Assembly: GCA_002336915.1 (NCBI GenBank)
Contig: DDET01000009.1
Span: 13,084 to 31,853 of the forward strand
DNA length: 18,770 nucleotides
Direction: 5' to 3'
From: Bacteroidetes bacterium UBA1947
GTDB taxonomy: Bacteria; Bacteroidota; Bacteroidia; Chitinophagales; Chitinophagaceae
Shown here: piece after piece, positions 1-7,487 of the stretch
How positions within the stretch are numbered: the stretch's first letter is position 1
Layout of the letters: the number at the start of each line of letters is the position of its first letter
Made by a program: the position numbers and the translations under genes
The notes under the pieces: model-generated
What the model was told of the DNA's origin: nothing
The model's input: the letters and a program-made list of their open reading frames with translations, nothing else
Databases searched by the model: none

Positions 1-2
1 AG

Positions 3-29
3 AACCGTCATAAGAAGAATAAGAAGTAA
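3..29 (+). CDS. possible C-terminal end of an upstream gene (partial)
   Basis: In the third forward frame the window opens with eight codons (NRHKKNKK) and then a TAA stop. The very basic tail would suit the end of a nucleic-acid-binding protein, but eight residues cannot identify a family. The other two forward frames also stop within the first 45 bases, so which frame is real cannot be decided from this window. The gene, if real, lies on the same strand as rng. Confidence 0.25.
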   Translation, partial: NRHKKNKK

Positions 30-92
30 GCAGGGCCTGGTTTAAATCACCGATCCTTTTGCTTCAGGCGCTTCTTGCCCCCGGTAGTCCCG

Positions 93-133
93 ACATCTTT
101 TGCAATGGTGCTATAGCACTGTGCAAAAGATGT
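93..133 (+). terminator. strong nested hairpin upstream of rng (terminator or leader structure)
   Basis: A perfect 12-bp inverted repeat (ACATCTTTTGCA at 93-104 with TGCAAAAGATGT at 122-133) encloses a second palindrome, GTGCTATAGCAC at 108-119. The RNA would fold as an outer stem, a small internal loop (ATG against TG) and an inner 4-bp stem with a TATA loop. A T-rich but interrupted stretch follows (TTGGATTTTATTATT). It may be the terminator of the gene to the left or a structured part of the rng leader. The lack of a clean U-run makes a plain intrinsic terminator uncertain. Confidence 0.5.
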
Positions 134-230
134 TGGATTTTATTATTACCGGGTATATGCCATGTACCAGGCAGTTGATGCCCTGCGTGAGCGCTTACCA
201 GCCAAAAGAGGATTGGTAAAAGACGGAACA

Positions 231-1787
231 ATGAACAAAGAACTTATTATAAATTCTTCCGGTGACGGCGTGGAAATAGCCTTGCTGGAAGATAAAAAAC
301 TTGTAGAACTACACTACGAGCGTGGGGGGGATAAGTTTGCCGTTGGCGACCTGTTCCTGGGTAAAGTGAAGAAATTGATGCCCGGTCTCAATGCGGCATT
401 TGTGGATGTGGGTTATGAGAAAGACGCATTTCTACACTATACTGATCTTAGCCCTTATTTCCGCTCTCTTGTAAAATTCAGTAAGCAATCTATAGAAGGC
501 AACCCTCCCTGGGGCACCGATTTCGGAAAGTTCAAAAACGAAGCGGATATACTAAAATCGGGCAAGATAACCGAGGTAATGCAGGGGAAGCCCGAGATAC
601 TGGTACAGATACTTAAGGAACCTATCTCAGCCAAAGGGCCACGCCTTAGCTGCGAAATATCATTGCCGGGCCGCTTTGTGGTGTTAACCCCGTTCAACGA
701 CATTGTAGCTATATCGCGCAAGATACATTCTGCGGATGAGCGTAAACGTCTTCAGAGAATCATAGAAAGTATAAAGCCTAAGAATTTCGGTGTAATAGTA
801 CGTACAGCTGCAGAAGGAAAGAATACCGCGGAACTGCATACAGATATGCTGGAGCTTGCTGAAATGTGGCAATCTATTCAAACTAATCTTAAAGGGGCTA
901 AAGCCCCCCTCATTATACACAGCGAGCAGGATAAGACGACCTCTATACTCCGCGACCTGTTAAGTGACAGCTTCCAGAAAATAGTTGTGAACGATAAAAA
1001 ATTGCTGGGCGAAACGAAAGAATACATTTCGCGCATTGCACCTGAAAAAGAAGAGATAGTAAGCTTCCATAATGGCGGCCAGGCCATCTTCGATACCTTT
1101 GGCATATCCAAACAAGTTAAATCATCATTTGGCAAGACAGTGAACTTGCCAAGCGGTGCGTACCTTATTATAGAACATACCGAAGCACTGCATGTAATAG
1201 ATGTGAACAGCGGAACCCGCAGTGCCGAAGCAGGACAGGAGCAAAATGCACTTGCCACTAATATGGAGGCAGCCAGCGAAATAGTGAGGCAGATGCGCCT
1301 GCGCGATCTAGGCGGTATCATTATCATAGATTTCATAGACATGAAGCTTGCTGAAAACAAAAAGCAATTGCTGGACGCTATGGAACAACTTATGGCAAAT
1401 GACCGTGCACGACATACTGTGTTGCCTATCTCCAAATTCGGGCTAATGCAAATTACACGCCAGCGCCTTCGTCCCGAATTGAATATATCAACTGCAGAGA
1501 TTTGCCCTACATGTAAAGGCACGGGCAAAATAGGCCCATCGATATTGCTTGCCGATGATATCGAGAAAGACCTGAATTATCTTATCAACCAGGGACATCG
1601 CAAACTGGCATTGCATATACACCCGATCCTGGAAGCATACCTGACCAAGGGCATGTTCTTTACTTCGATCCAATGGAAATGGTATAAAAAATACAAAGTG
1701 AAAATTAAACTGGTAGCAGACAATGATGCACCACTTACAGAATATCATTTCTATGACTTGAAAACAGACGATCTTATAAAATTGTGA
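231..1787 (+). CDS. rng: Ribonuclease G/E family endoribonuclease
   Basis: Single-strand-specific endoribonuclease of the RNase E/G family, expected to act in rRNA maturation and mRNA decay in the cytoplasm. The 518-residue product starts MNKELIIN, typical of Bacteroidota members. It has an S1-type RNA-binding region at about residues 35-125, including GKVKKLMPGLNAAFVDVG. The catalytic DNase I-like part contains DVNSG (324-328) and IIIIDFIDM (363-371), whose acidic residues bind the catalytic Mg2+ in this family. The Zn-link motif CPTCKGTG follows at 425-432. The length matches RNase G-type enzymes, without the long C-terminal degradosome scaffold of E. coli RNase E. An in-frame ATG at 162 would add 23 residues unlike the family N-terminus, so 231 is preferred. 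A terminator closes the gene, which seems to be transcribed alone or with a gene to the left. Confidence 0.95.
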   Translation: MNKELIINSSGDGVEIALLEDKKLVELHYERGGDKFAVGDLFLGKVKKLMPGLNAAFVDVGYEKDAFLHYTDLSPYFRSLVKFSKQSIEGNPPWGTDFGKFKNEADILKSGKITEVMQGKPEILVQILKEPISAKGPRLSCEISLPGRFVVLTPFNDIVAISRKIHSADERKRLQRIIESIKPKNFGVIVRTAAEGKNTAELHTDMLELAEMWQSIQTNLKGAKAPLIIHSEQDKTTSILRDLLSDSFQKIVVNDKKLLGETKEYISRIAPEKEEIVSFHNGGQAIFDTFGISKQVKSSFGKTVNLPSGAYLIIEHTEALHVIDVNSGTRSAEAGQEQNALATNMEAASEIVRQMRLRDLGGIIIIDFIDMKLAENKKQLLDAMEQLMANDRARHTVLPISKFGLMQITRQRLRPELNISTAEICPTCKGTGKIGPSILLADDIEKDLNYLINQGHRKLALHIHPILEAYLTKGMFFTSIQWKWYKKYKVKIKLVADNDAPLTEYHFYDLKTDDLIKL

Positions 1788-1802
1788 TAATCAAAATATT
1801 AG

Positions 1803-1835
1803 AAAAAAGCCCACCCTTATAGGTGGGCTTTTTTT
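1803..1835 (+). terminator. intrinsic terminator after rng
   Basis: GCCCACC (1809-1815) pairs with GGTGGGC (1822-1828) around a 6-base loop and is followed by seven T (1829-1835). Six A precede the stem and can extend the pairing, so the hairpin could also work on the opposite strand. It starts 16 bases after the rng stop codon. Confidence 0.92.
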
Positions 1836-1917
1836 ATGTATATGCTGTAGACAAAGGATCGCAAAGGCTTTTTGTACGTATGGAATGCTTAAATTTAATA
1901 TAGAAAATTTTCACACC

Positions 1918-4900
1918 ATGGATATAAAACGACTTGTAAGCGCCCTGGCCCTAAGCCTAAGTTCACTTATCGCCGCTGCCGAAGAGGGGGGCCACGCTAT
2001 TAAAATGCCCCAACAGGAAATGGGCTTCCTGGAAAATGTGGGCCAGGTAAAAGATCAATACTTCAAACAGAGAGATGACGTGCAATTCTCACTCCGGTCG
2101 AACGGCCTGAATATCTTTATAGGCAAAGGGGCCTTGCATTACCAATTTTCAAAGAATAATAACCAGCAAGTCCTTAAAACACCGGGTGCGGAAATCAAGA
2201 ACACAGTAACCGAAACATACCGGCTGGATCTTGAATTGGTAAATGCCAATAGAAATGCGGCAGTAACAATGGAAGACAAACAACCCGGATACAATATTTA
2301 TCACCTGCCGGGACTAAATGATGCGGTAGCCAATATTTACAAAAAGGTGACTTATAAAAATATCTACCCAAACATAGACTGGGTATTGTATATAAAGAAC
2401 GGCACTTTGGAATATGAATTTGAAGTGAGAGCAGGTGGCAAACCATCGGACATTAAGTTAAGATACACGGGCGCAAATTCTATAGCGCTTAACAATGACG
2501 GAAGTGTGAACATAAGCAGCCCAATGGGGACTATAAAAGAACATACCCCCCACACCTATGCCCTTAACGGCGCCGAAATAAAATCCGGATTTAAGCTAGA
2601 GGGAAGCGAACTCAGCTTTGATATTGCCCAGTACAAGGGAGCAGTAACTATAGACCCGGTATTGACCTGGGGCACCTATTATGGCGGTAGTGCAGATGAC
2701 AATAGCCAATCCGTTAACATTGATGGATCGGGCAATGTGTACATGTGCGGGTATAGCATAAGTACTGCCAACATTGCTACCGTCGGTTCACAACAGGCTA
2801 CACTTGCCGGCGGGTACGACGGATTCATAGCAAAATTCAGCAGCGCCGGAGTATTGTTGTGGGCAACGTATTACGGCGGTGCCGATGATGATTACCTGTA
2901 TTCGACTTCATGCGACGGGCTTGGAAATGTATATGCCGGCGGGCGAACATACAGCAGCAGCGGCATAGCCACACTATCGGCTCATCAAACAACTATGCTG
3001 GGCCTCAGTGATGCATTCCTGCTAAAACTGGATGAAAACGGGCAATTGCAATGGTGCACCTATTACGGTGGCTATTCAAATGAATTTGGCAATGCTGTGG
3101 CTTGTGATGGCAATAACAACGTTTACCTGTGTGGTGCAACAAGTAGCGGCAACAATATAGCAACCCCCGGTACACACCAAGCCTTCCAGTTCGGGGGTTA
3201 CCAGGCCTTTCTTGTGAAATTCAACAGCAGCGGTACAAGGCAATGGGGCACTTATTTTGGTGGCACCAGTGATGACTATGGCAACGGCATGTGTATAGAT
3301 GGCGCAAACTACGTTTATATCTGTGGCCGTGCCACAAGTACTGATTATATAGCAAGTGCCAGCGCTTTTCAAACTGCGCATGCCGGAGGCGCAAATGATG
3401 GCTTCCTGGCTAAATTCAATAGTGCAGATGGCAATACGTCATGGAGCACATACTACGGTGATGCCGGCGATGACCAGGCTTATGGTCTTGCTTGCATGGG
3501 ATCGACAGTATACTTATGCGGGCAAACGGACGGCACAGCCACAATAGCCACAGCCCTGTCTCATCAAAGCTCGTATGGCGGTGGCACATACGATGGTTTC
3601 CTTGTGCAATTTGACAGTACAGGAGCACGGCAATGGGCTACTTACTACGGTGGAGGTAATGATGATTATGCTAAAGACTTGAGCTGCGATGCAAGTACGG
3701 TGTACGTGACCGGCTATACAAACAGTAGCGATAATATCGCAAGCGCCACCACTTACCAGGCAACACCCGGTGGGGGGCAGGATGTCTTTCTCGTAAAGTT
3801 CTCAAACGCAGGAGTTCGGGATTGGGGCACTTATTACGGTGGTAGTGGTGATGACTTCGGTGCCTCCGTGACAAACAACCTGGATAACATATACGTATGC
3901 GGCTACACAGGCAGTAGTACTGCAATGGCAACAAATAACGCACACCAAGCAAGCCTTAGTAGCGACCCGGACGGTTTTCTTGCAAAATTCGGGGATTGTG
4001 TGGTAGCGCCTGCGCAACCCGGTTCCATAACCGGCAGCAACTCGGTATGTGAAGGATCTAACCAAAATTATTTTATACTTCCCGTGCCGGGTGCGACCTC
4101 TTACACCTGGACATTGCCTTCGGGCTGGACAGGGACAAGCACTGCAAGCAGTATATTGGCAACAGTGGGCAACACAGGTGGCAACATTACTGTAACGGCA
4201 AACAACGGTTGTGGCAGCAGTCCTTCCCAAAGCTTCAGTGTAACAGTCAATCCAATTCCAACCGCCACCATTACAGCTGCGGGCCCGCTTTCTTTTTGCC
4301 AGGGCGATAGCGTTGTGCTAAACGGCAGTACAGGCAACGGCATAAGTTATAAATGGCAACGCAACAGTGTTGATATACCAGGTGCAACAAACCCTTCATA
4401 TACAGCCTTAATTTCGGGTAGCTATAGAATAATAGAAACAAGTACCTGCGGCAATGACACATCTACTGCAACAATGGTAACGGTAAATCCTCTTCCAGCG
4501 GCAACAGTGACACTGACTAATAACCAACTGAGCACCGGAACGTTTACCAACTACCAATGGTACCTTAACGGCGCACCGGTAAATGGGGCGACAAACCAAA
4601 ACTATACTGCTACACAAAACGGCGATTACTATGTGCGGGTCATTGATGGAAACGGCTGCGCCAGCAATTCAGATACGGTCAGCGTCACCGGTTTATACAT
4701 ACGCAATGTGATGGGCGCCAATGGAACACTTAATGTAAACATAAGCCCTAATCCCAATAGCGGTGTCTTTACTTTGCGGGGTAAGGGGGCTCTAAACGAA
4801 GGACTCTTTATTACAATCAGTGATGTAACAGGCAGAACAATAATGAGCAAAGAGTTTAAGATAGAAAATGGCAACATTAACGAGACCATAAAGCTGGAAA

Positions 4901-4980
4901 GTAATATCTCTCCGGGCTTATACATAGTAAAACTAACAGCTGGCATTAATAATACTATCCTGAGATTCATAAAGCAATAA
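1918..4980 (+). CDS. secreted seven-repeat beta-propeller (SBBP) protein with Ig-like domains and T9SS type A sorting domain
   Basis: A large 1020-residue secreted or surface protein of unknown ligand. A signal peptide (MDIKRLVSALALSLSSLIAAA) supports the ATG at 1918; an in-frame ATG at 1885 would put 11 extra residues before it. Residues about 25-245 form the N-terminal region commonly found before SBBP repeats. Seven tandem repeats of 63-66 residues start at residues 251, 315, 379, 443, 509, 573 and 636, each opening W-x-T-Y-[YF]-G. Six carry two or three acidic residues soon after, and most carry a VYxCG core. This count fits one closed seven-bladed propeller. Three Ig/PKD-like domains follow (about 700-930), then a sorting domain beginning NISPNPNSGVFTLRG and ending RFIKQ. 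The C-terminus predicts export by the type IX system. The gene lies between two terminators. A weak TAAATTTA box at 1890-1897 with TTTG at 1871 may be its promoter. Confidence 0.9.
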   Translation: MDIKRLVSALALSLSSLIAAAEEGGHAIKMPQQEMGFLENVGQVKDQYFKQRDDVQFSLRSNGLNIFIGKGALHYQFSKNNNQQVLKTPGAEIKNTVTETYRLDLELVNANRNAAVTMEDKQPGYNIYHLPGLNDAVANIYKKVTYKNIYPNIDWVLYIKNGTLEYEFEVRAGGKPSDIKLRYTGANSIALNNDGSVNISSPMGTIKEHTPHTYALNGAEIKSGFKLEGSELSFDIAQYKGAVTIDPVLTWGTYYGGSADDNSQSVNIDGSGNVYMCGYSISTANIATVGSQQATLAGGYDGFIAKFSSAGVLLWATYYGGADDDYLYSTSCDGLGNVYAGGRTYSSSGIATLSAHQTTMLGLSDAFLLKLDENGQLQWCTYYGGYSNEFGNAVACDGNNNVYLCGATSSGNNIATPGTHQAFQFGGYQAFLVKFNSSGTRQWGTYFGGTSDDYGNGMCIDGANYVYICGRATSTDYIASASAFQTAHAGGANDGFLAKFNSADGNTSWSTYYGDAGDDQAYGLACMGSTVYLCGQTDGTATIATALSHQSSYGGGTYDGFLVQFDSTGARQWATYYGGGNDDYAKDLSCDASTVYVTGYTNSSDNIASATTYQATPGGGQDVFLVKFSNAGVRDWGTYYGGSGDDFGASVTNNLDNIYVCGYTGSSTAMATNNAHQASLSSDPDGFLAKFGDCVVAPAQPGSITGSNSVCEGSNQNYFILPVPGATSYTWTLPSGWTGTSTASSILATVGNTGGNITVTANNGCGSSPSQSFSVTVNPIPTATITAAGPLSFCQGDSVVLNGSTGNGISYKWQRNSVDIPGATNPSYTALISGSYRIIETSTCGNDTSTATMVTVNPLPAATVTLTNNQLSTGTFTNYQWYLNGAPVNGATNQNYTATQNGDYYVRVIDGNGCASNSDTVSVTGLYIRNVMGANGTLNVNISPNPNSGVFTLRGKGALNEGLFITISDVTGRTIMSKEFKIENGNINETIKLESNISPGLYIVKLTAGINNTILRFIKQ
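2668..4000 (+). repeat. seven in-frame tandem repeats of about 192 nt (SBBP propeller blades)
   Basis: Repeat starts, marked by the Trp codon of the W-x-T-Y-Y-G-G motif, are at 2668, 2860, 3052, 3244, 3442, 3634 and 3823. The spacing is 192, 192, 192, 198, 192 and 189 nt. The copies have clearly diverged at DNA level, with many synonymous and conservative differences, so this is an old protein-domain repeat rather than a recent DNA expansion. The end of the seventh copy is approximate. Confidence 0.9.
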
Positions 4981-4991
4981 GGCCCGTATCC

Positions 4992-5023
4992 AAAAAATCC
5001 CGCACTAAAAATGCGGGGTTTTT
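4992..5023 (+). terminator. intrinsic terminator after the SBBP gene
   Basis: CCCGCA (4999-5004) pairs with TGCGGG (5012-5017), extended by a T-G pair and an A-run/T-run, with loop CTAAAAA. TTTTT (5019-5023) follows. The stem begins 11 bases after the stop codon. Confidence 0.88.
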
Positions 5024-5121
5024 GTTACTTCCTGCTTAAGCCCCCCGAATGGGCATAAAAGTCATTTCTGTTTTTAAAACATTCACCCCGCATTTTTTAA
5101 ATTACGTTCCAAAGAGATCCA

Positions 5122-5542
5122 ATGAAAAATCTGCTGATCTTTTTTCTTTTAGCTAGTGCACAAAAAGGCATGATACAAAGAGTATCGCACAAAAGTGATA
5201 CTGTATATGTGAATGGTAGTCCTTTTGCAATACTGAAACAAACCTATATTCGCCGCTAACTTATTCCAAAGAAACATTCCAAAAAGAAGAGCTGGTAAGA
5301 ATATATCCCGGAAAATGCTTATCAACAATAAACAGCCTTATATAGTCATGTTCACCAACGATAGCAGACAAGCGCTGTTGCCGGAGCGCAATGACGTGAT
5401 CAACAAACTGATCAGAACGTTGGTAAAAAATAATATTGTGAAGGAGAAAGCAGTGAATTTCAGGGCCGAGGAACTCTTTATTAAAAAATACCCGGTACCG
5501 AAAGGCTACCCTGATGTAGAACAGCTACGCAACTATGGTTAA
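5122..5542 (+). pseudogene. small hypothetical exported protein gene, apparently broken by two frameshifts
   Basis: Three overlapping open stretches read as one protein of roughly 140 residues. The first (5122-5259, 45 residues, starting MKNLLIFFLLASAQ) has a signal-peptide-like N-terminus and runs into VYVNGSPFAILK. The second, in another frame, covers about 5241-5315 and reads NLYSPLTYSKETFQKEELV. The third starts in a third frame near 5315 and ends at 5542 with FIKKYPVPKGYPDVEQLRNY. Codon starts move by -1 at each junction, so two single-base losses would explain it. The first junction lies in about 5221-5245 and the second in about 5305-5340. I do not recognise the family. Alternatives are assembly errors, or that only the 75-codon 3' frame (5315-5542) is translated. 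The gene converges on the acyltransferase gene with 17 bases between them and no visible terminator. Confidence 0.6.
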
Positions 5543-5559
5543 CCCTTAGACCGCTAAAA

Positions 5560-6504
5560 CTATCCTTTGGTTATCTTCTCCCAAATCTCGGGAATACGCC
5601 TGATCCAGTTAAGTTCCTTCATTTTTTCACGCGCTTCCATTACCGGGCTGCCAAAATATATTTTGCCACCTTCGATGCTCGAGGCTACACCACTCTGTGC
5701 ATAGACGATAGCGCCTTTACCTACAGTAAGGTCCTTGCTCACGCCCACCTGGCCCCAAAGCATAACTTCGTCTTCAATGATTGCTTTGCCGCCAATACCA
5801 ACCTGCGCAACGAAAAGGCAATTTTGGCCTATTACAGCACCATGGCCTATATGTATATGATTATCGAGCTTGCTGCCTCTGCCAATAATGGTATCGCCGC
5901 TTACACCCCTGTCTATAGTGCAGCAGGCACCTATTTCCACATCGTCTTCTATTATTGCCCTTCCACAGCTTTCCAGCTTGTCATGCTGTACTTCCCGATC
6001 TTTGCGCGTTTTAAAGTAGAATGCGTCCCCGCCAATAACAGAGTTCCCCTGTATGATAACGTTATCACCTATTATCGTGTGATCGTAGATCACAACACCG
6101 GGGTGTATAATGCAGTTACGACCTATTTTCACATGATTGCCTACAAATACGTTGGGTTGCAGATGAGTACCTTCGCCAATTGTGGCGGTATCACTTATCA
6201 TTTTATCAGCGGGCTCAAAAGGGAAGAAATGCTTTACGAGGCTTACATATGCGGTGAAGGGGTCAGGATGTATTAGTAGCGTTTTGCCGGGAGGGCAGTC
6301 AGCATCTTTATTAATGAAAATGATACTTGCTTCTGAGTGGAGGCTAATGTTGTAATACTTATCAATATCTACGAAAGTAATGTCGCCCTTTCTGACCTTG
6401 TGTATTTCGTTAATACCCGTGGCCATCTGCGCAGCATCGCCCTTAATAGTTGCCCCGGTGAATTCAGCAATCCATTTAACAGGCAGCGGCTCTTTAAAAT
6501 TCAT
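5560..6504 (-). CDS. lpxD: LpxD-type UDP-3-O-acyl-glucosamine N-acyltransferase (stand-alone copy)
   Basis: Predicted acyl-ACP-dependent N-acyltransferase of the lipid A pathway, acting in the cytoplasm on UDP-3-O-acylglucosamine. Of 314 residues, about 1-100 form an LpxD-like uridine-binding domain (GDITFVDIDKYY at 40-51). From about 103 to 290 there is a left-handed beta-helix of hexapeptide repeats (for example IIGDNVIIQGNSVIGG). The segment around HIHIGHGAVIG aligns with the active-site segment QIAHNVVIG of LpxD, making His221 the likely catalytic base. TIDRG and SGVASSI are also LpxD-like. The start at 6504 (MNFKEPLPVKW) is chosen because an upstream ATG at 6582 lies before the promoter box and adds a non-family sequence. 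It is not next to lpxC, fabZ or lpxA, so it may be a paralogue with another acyl acceptor. Confidence 0.82.
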   Translation of the reverse strand: MNFKEPLPVKWIAEFTGATIKGDAAQMATGINEIHKVRKGDITFVDIDKYYNISLHSEASIIFINKDADCPPGKTLLIHPDPFTAYVSLVKHFFPFEPADKMISDTATIGEGTHLQPNVFVGNHVKIGRNCIIHPGVVIYDHTIIGDNVIIQGNSVIGGDAFYFKTRKDREVQHDKLESCGRAIIEDDVEIGACCTIDRGVSGDTIIGRGSKLDNHIHIGHGAVIGQNCLFVAQVGIGGKAIIEDEVMLWGQVGVSKDLTVGKGAIVYAQSGVASSIEGGKIYFGSPVMEAREKMKELNWIRRIPEIWEKITKG

Positions 6505-6522
6505 CTTAAAATTAAATTTGGG

Positions 6523-6530
6523 CAAAAGTA
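6523..6530 (-). promoter_or_regulatory. Bacteroidota -7 promoter element for the lpxD-like gene
   Basis: On the minus strand TACTTTTG matches the Bacteroidota -7 consensus TAnnTTTG exactly. It lies 18 bases before the ATG at 6504, implying a very short leader. No clear -33 TTTG was found at the usual distance. Confidence 0.55.
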
Positions 6531-6590
6531 CGTAAGTTAGTAGAGAGAAAGTAATACAAGGGCAAGGATAAATTTCACGCATTAAAATAT

Positions 6591-6602
6591 AGGAACATAT
6601 TG
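6591..6602 (+). promoter_or_regulatory. ribosome binding site with TTG start of the class IV aminotransferase
   Basis: AGGA at 6591-6594 is followed after five bases by TTG at 6600-6602. This decides the start, since the first in-frame ATG codons lie well inside the conserved domain. Confidence 0.6.
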
Positions 6603-7442
6603 GAATACGTAAACCTAAGCGGTAAGCTTCTAAAGGCCAGGGAGACTGCGATATTATATGACAACGGTACGTTCAGGTATGGTTATGGTTTATTCGAGAC
6701 CATCCTGTTTATAAATGGCAGTTTACAACTAAAAGAATATCATTGGCAGCGCCTGTTTGCGGGCATAAAGCAGTTGAATTTTGTAGTACCGGTAATGTAT
6801 AGCAATTCCTGGCTCGAAGAACAGGTACATGCAACTATAAGGAAAAATAACATAGGAAACCTATGCCGTGTGAGGCTCCAGGTATATGCAGGAAGTGGCA
6901 ATACGTATAGTACTACAAGCCAACTACCCGAATTTATTATTGAGTGCTTTCCTCTTGAAGAAGATTTTATTGCACTAAATGAAACGGGTATGCAGGTCGG
7001 TGTGGCTACCAGCATTGCAAAAAGCGCTGATAGTATCGCCAACTTGAAATCATGCAGTGCACTTTTATATCTGATGGCCGCGCAACAAGCAAAAGCGAAC
7101 GAATGGAATGACGCCCTGATAAAGAACACCGCCGGCAATATAATTGAAAGTACTATAGCGAACCTGTTCATCATAAAAAATAATATTATATATACTCCGC
7201 CCCTGCAAGATGGCTGTATTGCCGGTGTTATGAGGAGGCATATAATTGATACCCTTGGAAAACACGGCATGGAGGTAATTGAAAAAAGCTTAAGTGAATC
7301 GAATATATACGACGCAGATGAACTGTTTTTGAGCAATGCAATAAGACGTGTAAAATGGGTGGCCGGAATAGGTAGCAGGACGTTTGGGAATAGATATACC
7401 AAATATATCAGCAATTTGTTATTCGATATTAACTTACAATAA
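6600..7442 (+). CDS. PLP-dependent class IV aminotransferase (PabC / branched-chain aminotransferase fold)
   Basis: Fold-type IV PLP enzyme of 280 residues. It is either 4-amino-4-deoxychorismate lyase (PabC, p-aminobenzoate for folate) or a small branched-chain or D-amino-acid aminotransferase; short length and sequence lean toward PabC. The N-terminal DNGTFRYGYGLFETI (21-35) is the family signature. Lys150 (ANLKSC) is the likely Schiff-base lysine. ESTIANLF (183-190) and TPPLQDGCIAGVMR (199-212) are the usual phosphate- and cofactor-binding segments. No in-frame ATG lies at a suitable place. The start is TTG at 6600, supported by AGGA at 6591-6594 five bases upstream and by the family-like start EYVNLSGK. 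A near-match -7 box (TAAATTTC, 6569-6576) lies upstream. It is divergent from the lpxD-like gene. Confidence 0.85.
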   Translation: MEYVNLSGKLLKARETAILYDNGTFRYGYGLFETILFINGSLQLKEYHWQRLFAGIKQLNFVVPVMYSNSWLEEQVHATIRKNNIGNLCRVRLQVYAGSGNTYSTTSQLPEFIIECFPLEEDFIALNETGMQVGVATSIAKSADSIANLKSCSALLYLMAAQQAKANEWNDALIKNTAGNIIESTIANLFIIKNNIIYTPPLQDGCIAGVMRRHIIDTLGKHGMEVIEKSLSESNIYDADELFLSNAIRRVKWVAGIGSRTFGNRYTKYISNLLFDINLQ

Positions 7443-7453
7443 TGAATTTGGCC

Positions 7454-7461
7454 TAAATTTG
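7454..7461 (+). promoter_or_regulatory. Bacteroidota -7 promoter element for the first porin-family gene
   Basis: TAAATTTG matches TAnnTTTG exactly, 26 bases before the ATG at 7488. The -33 element is not evident at normal spacing. Confidence 0.5.
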
Positions 7462-7487
7462 GAAATATTCCTATTTAATTACTCCTT

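Noticed and set aside
162..230. Upstream in-frame ATG for rng at 162
   Set aside because: It adds 23 residues unlike the family; MNKELIIN at 231 is the typical N-terminus.
878..1528. Long open frame on the minus strand inside rng
   Set aside because: It overlaps the conserved catalytic part of rng and has no recognisable domain; it is a shadow of the coding frame.
2668..4000. Regular 192-nt periodicity as a CRISPR or DNA satellite
   Set aside because: The copies are in frame, diverged at DNA level and conserved as protein motifs, so they are protein-domain repeats.
3802..4230. Minus-strand open frame of 142 codons within the propeller gene
   Set aside because: Antisense to conserved repeats and Ig-like domains; composition is Cys/Arg-rich without any domain, as expected of a shadow frame.
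6505..6582. Upstream ATG at 6582 for the lpxD-like gene
   Set aside because: The extension spans an exact TAnnTTTG box and is not LpxD-like; MNFKEPLPVKW at 6504 fits the family.
6740..7414. 224-codon minus-strand frame inside the aminotransferase
   Set aside because: The plus-strand frame carries all class IV signatures; the minus frame shows no motif.
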